Assembly: GCA_943359475.1 (NCBI GenBank)
Contig: CALRHK010000004.1
Coordinates: 1-47,063, forward strand
Direction of reading: 5' to 3'
Source of the DNA: Candidatus Nomurabacteria bacterium
Lineage (GTDB): Bacteria; Patescibacteriota; Minisyncoccia; Phycocordibacterales; UBA9973
Length of the DNA: 47,063 bases
Shown piece by piece: positions 42,393-47,063 of the stretch; within the stretch, counting starts at the first letter, position 1; every line of letters starts with the position of its first letter. A program made the translations under genes and the position numbers. Under the pieces are notes generated by a model. The model saw only the letters and a list, made by a program, of their open reading frames with translations, did no database searches and had not been told where the DNA came from.

Positions 42393-42418
42393 ACACAAAA
42401 TCGCGGAACCGCGATTCC
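42393..42418 (-). terminator. Hairpin after the VKOR-fusion gene
   Basis: AATCGCG / CGCGATT stem with a GTTC loop and a short T-rich tail, between the stop at 42449 and tRNA-His. A TGcTATAAC -10-like motif lies just upstream and could drive the tRNA; then the hairpin would be in its precursor. Confidence 0.55.
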
Positions 42419-42448
42419 CCTTGTTATAGCAGATTTTTCTAGGATTTG

Positions 42449-43477
42449 CTAGATGGTTGTCTTTTTGTCCGGGTACATATTTTTTGAGTTTCCGAGCATA
42501 CGCGGACCAAAAATTTGACTCCCTGCAACTGCGACAAGTATAAGTGACCCATACAGCGTGAGGAGTCCCATGAAATCAAATGTCATTCCACGAAGCGCAC
42601 CAAGAATAAAAATAAAATACCATGAGACAATCGAGATCGCACCAAGTGCAAATGAAAGTGAGCGTAGCTTTTTAAAACGTACGTCGCTCATTGGATCATC
42701 TTTAATAAACGAAATTTTGACAAGCGATGGTGCAATGAGCGAATTGAGTAAAAATCCATTTATAACAAGTACTCCAACTGCAATCATTTTTGTTAAAAAC
42801 TTTCCCGAATGTGCCAGCGTATCTGCATTGACCACATAAAGCGCAGTACCAGAAATAATAAGCAGTGCAATCGCAAACCACACCACCTGTGAAAGTGTTC
42901 CAAGGATCATATTTTCTTCCTCAGATATTCTGAAATCTTTTAAGAATCGGAAAAAGAGAATGTCAGAAAGTGTCGCAGTTCCAACGCCTAAAATAACCCC
43001 GATCAAGTGAAGTATCACTATGACATAACGATACTCAGTGAAAAGCTCTCGCGCACCATGAAACGGTGAGAGGAGGGTAAATACGAAAATAGCAATTGAA
43101 GTAAACGCGGAGAGCACACACCACGTACACCAACTACGGAGCACAAATGCTTGTACTGAAATTAAGTAGAGTGAAAAAAGGACTGCCCCTGAAGAAAAGA
43201 GTATCGCGAGAAAGGCAAATGTGTCTGGATAGAACGTCGGGTTAAGTAGCATAAGGGCGTGCAACAAGAGTATTACGCCGTAATACGCCATCCCCAATTT
43301 TTCTACCTCAACACCAAGAAACCGTGCGTGGGTACTATGAATCACCGTATCGCAACGTGCTCGCAAGGGGCAGATGAGCTTCTTTTTCTTTTGTTTCTTC
43401 TCGTAAATGTAGGTTGCGATTGCAAAACCGACACAACCGAGAAGTATGAAGATTGCTTCGTAAAGATGGATGTTCAT
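42449..43477 (-). CDS. Vitamin K epoxide reductase-type oxidase fused to a C-terminal membrane domain
   Basis: 342 aa. Residues 1-135 are a VKOR domain: TM1, loop cysteines C36 and C42 (C-x5-C), active-site CTWC (C117, C120) and the TM bundle between. This module makes disulfides for a periplasmic thioredoxin-like partner and passes electrons to quinone. Residues about 145-330 add roughly five TM segments ('VIVILHLIGVILGVGTATLSD', 'FAIALLIISGTALYVV') not found in minimal VKOR; family not recognised. No DsbA-like partner is encoded in the window. Third gene after the small protein and the dehydratase; start 9 nt after the previous stop. Confidence 0.85.
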   Translation of the reverse strand: MNIHLYEAIFILLGCVGFAIATYIYEKKQKKKKLICPLRARCDTVIHSTHARFLGVEVEKLGMAYYGVILLLHALMLLNPTFYPDTFAFLAILFSSGAVLFSLYLISVQAFVLRSWCTWCVLSAFTSIAIFVFTLLSPFHGARELFTEYRYVIVILHLIGVILGVGTATLSDILFFRFLKDFRISEEENMILGTLSQVVWFAIALLIISGTALYVVNADTLAHSGKFLTKMIAVGVLVINGFLLNSLIAPSLVKISFIKDDPMSDVRFKKLRSLSFALGAISIVSWYFIFILGALRGMTFDFMGLLTLYGSLILVAVAGSQIFGPRMLGNSKNMYPDKKTTI

Positions 43478-43486
43478 AGGTGCTCT

Positions 43487-43798
43487 TTATGCTACACGAG
43501 CAATACGCCCAGCAACAATAAAATCATTGTGTGTAAGTGCTCCTAACGAATGAGTGGTAAGCACTACTTCTACTGTACCATAGGAAATTCGTAAATCTGG
43601 GTGATGTCCCTCTTCTTCTGCAATATCAGTGATGCGATTTGCAAAGTCCATCGCGGAAACAAAATCTGGGAAAGAAAACTTTCTACTTAGTTTCTTGTTA
43701 GCAACGGTCCAGCCAGGAATTCTGGAAAGCTCGTGAATAATTTTCTCATTCGTAAGTGGTACGACACTTTTGTCTTCACACGGAATACATTTTTTCAT
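43487..43798 (-). CDS. Pterin-4a-carbinolamine dehydratase (DCoH/PhhB family)
   Basis: 103 aa from MKKCIP. Family motif 'EEEGHHPDL' with the catalytic His pair, 'RKFSFPDFVSAMDFANRI' and the 'VVLTTHSLGALTHNDFIVA' C-terminus. It dehydrates pterin carbinolamine; no aromatic amino-acid hydroxylase is in the window, so another role is possible. The start lies one base after the stop of the 51-aa protein (TAAtATG); a longer frame from 43816 overlaps it. Confidence 0.92.
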   Translation of the reverse strand: MKKCIPCEDKSVVPLTNEKIIHELSRIPGWTVANKKLSRKFSFPDFVSAMDFANRITDIAEEEGHHPDLRISYGTVEVVLTTHSLGALTHNDFIVAGRIARVA

Positions 43799-43799
43799 A

Positions 43800-43955
43800 T
43801 TAGTGAGTCGCATCAATCGACTGCGCTTTCAACATTGCTTGCTCATATGAAATATCTTGCGCAATGTGGTAAACACGGCGTACAAAAAATACTGAAAAGA
43901 TGATAAGAACCAGACCGACGCAAAGTACTATTTTGGTTGAGACTTTTGATTGCAT
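43800..43955 (-). CDS. 51-aa single-pass membrane protein
   Basis: ATG 43955 to TAA 43800. MQSKVSTK, then one hydrophobic segment (VLCVGLVLIIFSVFFV) and a polar tail (RRVYHIAQDISYEQ...). It sits 3 nt after the pilin-like gene and one base before the dehydratase start, so it is clearly part of this operon. Function unknown; too short for standard ORF cut-offs. Confidence 0.7.
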   Translation of the reverse strand: MQSKVSTKIVLCVGLVLIIFSVFFVRRVYHIAQDISYEQAMLKAQSIDATH

Positions 43956-43958
43956 ATT

Positions 43959-45572
43959 TTATTTACACGACATTTTAAGTGGCTTTGTATGGATTTCCTC
44001 ATTTACCCCACTTCCATCAAGACACCAGTAGGAATCTGTACTCCCGTAAGGAGCAAAAATAATCCACGTAGCTTTTGCAGAACGACACACTGGTGCAGGT
44101 AGTGTCGTATCGCCCTTAGCAATATCATTCGTAAGATCACGCAGTCCTTGTGGGCTTGTACAGAGCCCTGAAAATCCTGCATGGGCTCGTGCATATACTT
44201 CCGCAGTAAACGATGCAGCTGAGAGCAACTGTCGTGTACGTTCCTTGCCTTTTGACTTCTCAACTGAATTGAGAAGCTCTACAGCAGAAAGTGACGGTGA
44301 TGGTGGGTCAATACGAATATTTTTATTAAAATCACTAAGCGTAATTGCAAACTGTGAGACTGTTTTATTTTTTTCTACATCTTCTGCAACGGTCGTAAAT
44401 GCAACCTTATGAACAAAATGATCTTCTGCTCCAATCCATGCGGTACCTGTTGGTATCGAGATTCCTTCAAACATTTTCGCAATTGCTAAGATCCCCGATT
44501 GGTCTTGTCGTGTCATTGCTATTTGTGCGAGCATTTTCTCAAGAGCGAGGGTGTCAACAGAGAAATTAATTTTATAAGTACTTGTACCATCTATTACCTC
44601 TGTTCCCTTAAAGGAAAAATCTTTAACAACATTCCCCTTCCAGAGCTGCTCTTTTAAATCACCAAGAGAAGTAGTACCGAAAAGTTCTTTGGGTACAGTG
44701 CGTGAGACAGCGACAAGATCACCAAGTGCTGGTTTTTCTTTTTGAAGTGATCCCGCATCATTTTCTGAAAATGATATCCATGCATCCGTTTCCGGCTTTG
44801 CATCTTTGCTAATAAAAATATCCATGAGGTTTGTATCAGGTACACGCATATAAAAAATACCGTCAGTGTAACGCATTTCAAAAATGACAGGGACATCAAA
44901 GAGCGCAGGGGCAGAAACGCTCGCCGCAACAAGTGATGCAGGGTTTTCATTGTCGTGCGCATCAACCGCACCATCCACAGAGAGCCTAAAACTATCAACA
45001 TCTGCAAGTACTGCACTTGAGGCTAAAATACCCTTTTGAGAACCTTGCTGGATTTCTGCCTGCAGTTTAAATTGAAACGATTTAATTGAAGTAGAGGTAC
45101 TTGAACCACGTAGTAAATTTTCGGCGTAATTTGAATACCTTAAATATGCATATACCCCTCCTGCGACAAGTATCATAATACCCACAATAATTAAAATGAT
45201 TTTTACTACACCGGTTTTCTTTTTTGAAACAGGATCATTTTGTATCGTTTTTTGCTTATCTCCTTTTTTTGCTTCTATTGTTGGTTGCCATACATAGTCT
45301 TTGACAGTATTTTTTACAAGGAAAGGATTTTTTTCAAGATCATCTGCACTAAAAACTGGTGCTTCATTTTGTACTTTTTCGATTGGAACCCGATTTTCTT
45401 TTGGTTGCACAGGTTCAAGAGGTGCAAGCTTTGTTGGTTTGATTAATGTGAATGCCTCTTCGATATCTTTTTTGTTCCAACCATTAGAAATAAGCACACG
45501 CGAGAGAGTGTCTCGTGGAATACCTCGAGTGAGTTCACCTTTAATATACTCAACCAATTCTTTGGTGATCAT
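43959..45572 (-). CDS. Membrane protein with an N-terminal UBA-like motif and a pilin-like C-terminus
   Basis: 537 aa. Residues 1-45 ('RDTLSRVLISNGWNKKDIEEAF') form a small helical module that I read as UBA-like; a Pro-rich linker follows; one TM at about 122-144; then a large extracytoplasmic part. The last 75 residues ('GLCTSPQGLRDL', 'PVCRSAKATWIIFAPYGSTDSYWCLDGSG', final C) look like the disulfide-bonded C-terminal domain of type IV pilin-like proteins. No prepilin peptidase site is present because the TM is internal. The role may be in surface structure or adhesion. TGgTATACT ends 8 nt before the ATG. Operon leader with the VKOR fusion, which could make its disulfides. Confidence 0.7.
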   Translation of the reverse strand: MITKELVEYIKGELTRGIPRDTLSRVLISNGWNKKDIEEAFTLIKPTKLAPLEPVQPKENRVPIEKVQNEAPVFSADDLEKNPFLVKNTVKDYVWQPTIEAKKGDKQKTIQNDPVSKKKTGVVKIILIIVGIMILVAGGVYAYLRYSNYAENLLRGSSTSTSIKSFQFKLQAEIQQGSQKGILASSAVLADVDSFRLSVDGAVDAHDNENPASLVAASVSAPALFDVPVIFEMRYTDGIFYMRVPDTNLMDIFISKDAKPETDAWISFSENDAGSLQKEKPALGDLVAVSRTVPKELFGTTSLGDLKEQLWKGNVVKDFSFKGTEVIDGTSTYKINFSVDTLALEKMLAQIAMTRQDQSGILAIAKMFEGISIPTGTAWIGAEDHFVHKVAFTTVAEDVEKNKTVSQFAITLSDFNKNIRIDPPSPSLSAVELLNSVEKSKGKERTRQLLSAASFTAEVYARAHAGFSGLCTSPQGLRDLTNDIAKGDTTLPAPVCRSAKATWIIFAPYGSTDSYWCLDGSGVNEEIHTKPLKMSCK

Positions 45573-45589
45573 TATTTCAAAGTATACCA
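45573..45589 (-). promoter_or_regulatory. Extended -10 promoter of the pilin-like/VKOR operon
   Basis: TGgTATACT plus 8 nt (TTGAAATA) plus ATG at 45572. Confidence 0.6.
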
Positions 45590-45620
45590 GAGAATTTTAA
45601 AATTCGTCTGTGAAAAATAT

Positions 45621-45648
45621 AAAAACACGACCATTGAGTCGTGCTTTT
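45621..45648 (-). terminator. Terminator after the partial tRNA-Leu copy
   Basis: AAGCACGAC / GTCGTG(T) hairpin with a T run on the minus strand; follows the duplicated tRNA 3' end just as another terminator follows the real tRNA. Confidence 0.8.
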
Positions 45649-45673
45649 ATTGTTGGTGCGCGGGAGAAGATTT
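45645..45673 (-). repeat. Partial duplicate of the tRNA-Leu 3' end (pseudo-tRNA fragment)
   Basis: 29 bp identical to 45832-45860: the last part of the T arm, the 3' acceptor strand, the CCA end and 9 nt beyond. The 5' four-fifths of the tRNA is missing, so it cannot fold as a tRNA. The copy boundary is at the T-loop, typical of integrase crossover in tRNA genes. Confidence 0.85.
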
Positions 45674-45718
45674 GGTCACGAATAGTATACTCGCCGACGC
45701 TCGTATACTTTCTCGACC
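45674..45718. repeat. Imperfect 45-bp palindrome in the duplicated segment
   Basis: GGTC (45674) ... GACC (45718) with a perfect inner AGTATAC (45684-45690) / GTATACT (45703-45709) and a GC-rich 12-nt loop. More GC-rich than the surroundings. No ORF. Confidence 0.7.
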
Positions 45719-45771
45719 CCGACTCGCGGTCTCGCCTACTGGCTCGACATCGCTCCGCCTTTCAAATCATC

Positions 45772-45797
45772 ACACAAGCCAAATAATTGGCTTGTGT
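45772..45797. repeat. 11-bp perfect inverted repeat
   Basis: ACACAAGCCAA / TTGGCTTGTGT with an ATAA loop, no T run. It lies between the palindrome and the tRNA-Leu terminator. Confidence 0.85.
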
Positions 45798-45809
45798 CCG
45801 CTACTCAAA

Positions 45810-45836
45810 TAAAAAAACCGCTTTGCGGTTTTTTTA
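45810..45836 (-). terminator. Terminator after tRNA-Leu
   Basis: AAAAAACCGC / GCGGTTTTTT stem, AAAG-type loop, T run. Confidence 0.9.
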
Positions 45837-45840
45837 TTGT

Positions 45841-45927
45841 TGGTGCGCGGGAGAAGATTTGAACTTCCACGCCTCGAAAGGCGCTACCACCTCAAGGTAG
45901 TGCGTCTACCAATTTCGCCACCCGCGC
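45841..45927 (-). tRNA. tRNA-Leu (GAG)
   Basis: Acceptor GCGCGGG/CCCGCGC, discriminator A, CCA encoded. Anticodon stem CUACC/GGUAG with loop UUGAGGU gives anticodon GAG. The long variable arm (GCGCCUUUCGAGGCG-type) is typical of class II tRNA-Leu. Its 3' end is repeated at 45645-45673. Confidence 0.96.
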
Positions 45928-45987
45928 ATGCTTTGATTTTCAAAGTGATTTGATTCTACTCTATTTGCCCTTTTATTTCAAGAAGAG

Positions 45988-46012
45988 AAAAACCCGCCAA
46001 AGCGGGTCTTCT
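45988..46012 (-). terminator. Terminator after rplS
   Basis: GACCCGC / GCGGGTT stem, TTTG loop, T run; starts at the rplS stop codon. Confidence 0.85.
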
Positions 46013-46416
46013 TAGTTCTCAGCCTCAGGAGTTGTTTCTTCCTCAACCATTTCTGGGAAAATTTTTGCAGTTTTCATTTTGCGTGAGACTTCTTTGACTG
46101 CCTTTTCTCGAACATAGTAGAGTTTCGAACGACGAGCGCGAGCACGCTTCACAATTTCGATTTTATCAATCATTGGTGAGTAGAGTGGAAAAATACGCTC
46201 AACACCAACTGAGTGAGAGACTTTTCGAACGGTAAAGGTTGCATCAGTTGACTTGTTTCCATGCTTTCGTGAAAGGACAATACCCTCAAAAGCCTGAAGT
46301 CGAAACTTTCCTTTATCCTCAATCTTTGACCAGACACGTACGGTGTCGCCAGAAGAAAAACCGAGCTTTTCACGGTCCTCTATTGCGACTGGAGTGAGTT
46401 TTACTGCTGATTTCAT
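46012..46416 (-). CDS. rplS: 50S ribosomal protein L19 (bL19)
   Basis: 134 aa from MKSAVK. 'SGDTVRVWSKIEDKGKFRLQAFEGIVLSRKHG', 'FTVRKVSHSVGVERIFPLYSPMIDKIEIVKRARARRSKLYYVR' are family-defining. A Glu-rich C-terminal tail of about 20 residues is an extension over the usual 115 aa. The longer frame from 46473 covers the promoter and is rejected. Usually downstream of rpsP-rimM-trmD; here it stands alone. Confidence 0.96.
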   Translation of the reverse strand: MKSAVKLTPVAIEDREKLGFSSGDTVRVWSKIEDKGKFRLQAFEGIVLSRKHGNKSTDATFTVRKVSHSVGVERIFPLYSPMIDKIEIVKRARARRSKLYYVREKAVKEVSRKMKTAKIFPEMVEEETTPEAEN

Positions 46417-46426
46417 AAGTGGCACT

Positions 46427-46455
46427 ACTGTAGCATAGGTTTCTGACTTTTGCAA
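46427..46455 (-). promoter_or_regulatory. Sigma70 promoter of rplS
   Basis: TTGCAA, 17-nt spacer, TGcTACAGT; the -10 ends 10 nt before the ATG, leaving a leader of only 3-4 nt. Confidence 0.65.
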
Positions 46456-46456
46456 A

Positions 46457-46492
46457 TAAAAAACCCAATACACGCATAGTGTATTGGGTTAC
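46457..46492 (-). terminator. Terminator after the flotillin-like gene
   Basis: AACCCAATACAC / GTGTATTGGGTT 11-12-bp stem and T6. Confidence 0.9.
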
Positions 46493-46518
46493 CTTTTTAC
46501 AGGATTTATAAACGGAAA

Positions 46519-47063
46519 TTAATCTTTCTTATCACGAGTTGGGGTGTCTGTAGCCGGAGCACTAGAAGCATTTGTTGCAGGTTTCTCGGTAACAAGCGAC
46601 AAAAAGTCTTTACCAGTTACTTTTTCAAGTAATGATAGTTTGAGGAAATTTTCGATCCCCCCACCACCTTCTGTGCCACCCATAATGAGAACATCTGGCA
46701 CAAGTTTTAATTTCAGCTCTTTTATCTCTTTCAGAGAGTTGATTCTTCCGAAATTTTCTTCGCCCATCGCTTCAACCTGAAGTTTGTACGATTCTGCATT
46801 AGATTTTCCTGTTTCCAGAATAACCTTCGCATTTGCAAGACCGACAGATTCTGCTGCCTTACCATCAGCTTCACCAATAATCCTTTTGGCTTCAGCGTCG
46901 GCCGCGGCATTTAATTTGGTCTTTTCTGCATTCGCGCCAGCTTCAAGTTTAACAGCTTGAGCTTTACCTTCCGCCATGTTAATTGCAGATTGTTTTTCAC
47001 CTTCTGATTTCTTCACGGCAGATTTTGCAATGTTCTCAGCGATTTCAACACCTCGTTCAGATT
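46519..47063 (-). CDS. SPFH/flotillin-like protein, C-terminal part (runs off the window)
   Basis: The frame is open to the window end; about 180 residues are visible. Long Ala/Glu/Lys-rich coiled coil with repeated A-x-A-E and G-A-N-A-E patterns ('AEGKAQAVKLEAGANAEKTK', 'ADAEAKRIIGEADGKAAESVG'), then a C-terminal tail with 'VPDVLIMGGTEGGGGIENFLKLSLLEK'. This is the flotillin-type C-terminal half of SPFH membrane-scaffold proteins; the SPFH domain itself would lie beyond the window. The ATG-like start inside (47016 region, GTG) is not the real start. Confidence 0.82.
   Translation of the reverse strand, partial: SERGVEIAENIAKSAVKKSEGEKQSAINMAEGKAQAVKLEAGANAEKTKLNAAADAEAKRIIGEADGKAAESVGLANAKVILETGKSNAESYKLQVEAMGEENFGRINSLKEIKELKLKLVPDVLIMGGTEGGGGIENFLKLSLLEKVTGKDFLSLVTEKPATNASSAPATDTPTRDKKD

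Noticed and set aside
45645-45673. A second complete tRNA-Leu gene
   Set aside because: Only the 3' 20 nt of the tRNA plus downstream bases are duplicated; no matching 5' acceptor strand, D arm or anticodon arm lies on the proper side.
1-47063. CRISPR array, insertion sequence, transposase, prophage or rRNA genes
   Set aside because: No regularly spaced repeats, no transposase or phage structural motifs and no rRNA-like stretches were seen on either strand.
1-47063. TGA read as glycine (code 25), as in some CPR groups
   Set aside because: No gene contains internal TGA where Gly is expected, glycines are encoded by GGN, and tatD ends properly at TGA.

Overview
The window looks like chromosomal DNA of a small-genome bacterium of the Candidate Phyla Radiation (Patescibacteria), most likely a Parcubacteria-type lineage. 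This is inference from gene content. Many proteins are short family members (RecO 195 aa, MetRS 481 aa without a C-terminal extension). Membrane-anchored proteins of unknown role are frequent. rplK stands alone without rplA, which fits the reported loss of uL1 in part of the Parcubacteria. There is a pilin-like WC-x-D C-terminus, and genes are packed with almost no Shine-Dalgarno sequences. Genetic code 11 fits. Stops are mostly TAA with some TAG; I found a single TGA stop (tatD) and no internal TGA.

Layout. Positions 1-16314 lie on the minus strand: an envelope beta-propeller protein, an AI-2E-type permease/metG/tatD operon, a glycosyltransferase, an operon of a membrane beta-domain protein, glyS and an M16 peptidase, then an operon ileS / RBBP9-like hydrolase / DHH phosphoesterase / recO. 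ileS is preceded by a T-box leader (about 16327-16530). 16607-22346 carries a fibronectin-type surface protein with a TIM-barrel-like C-terminus, a cysteine-cluster protein, argS and a protein with DnaA domain IV-like regions. 22411-27410 is a thymidylate block: dut, tmk and glyA on minus, then thyA, folA, a dCMP deaminase and a P-loop kinase on plus. 27456-30316 has an orphan gene, rplK, nusG, secE and a SIMPL-domain protein. 30380-35182 is a MacAB-like exporter. 35287-41757 has an FKBP, an MFS exporter, a nuclease-like hypothetical, a metallophosphoesterase, an rRNA methyltransferase and an SDR. 41785-47063 has a membrane protein, tRNA-His, a VKOR-fusion operon, a pilin-like protein, tRNA-Leu with a duplicated 3' end, rplS and the end of a flotillin-like gene.

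How it fits together. The dut/tmk/glyA/thyA/folA/deaminase block can make dTTP from dCMP or dUTP and regenerate the folate cofactor. The T-box would tie ileS, and the genes after it, to tRNA-Ile charging. VKOR and FKBP suggest folding and oxidation of exported proteins; the MacAB-like complex, MFS carrier and SPFH protein are envelope functions.

Most notable points: (1) IleRS contains a whole histidine-phosphatase domain inside its catalytic domain, with all catalytic residues visible; (2) its T-box has a very short Stem I above an AUC specifier yet ends in a transcription terminator; (3) a 350-aa protein carries one clear and one degenerate DnaA domain IV without an AAA+ ATPase; (4) at least thirteen operon-leading genes have a -10 element only 6-8 nt before the start codon, implying leaderless mRNAs; (5) the 3' end of tRNA-Leu(GAG) is duplicated 187 bp away, an attachment-site-like scar.
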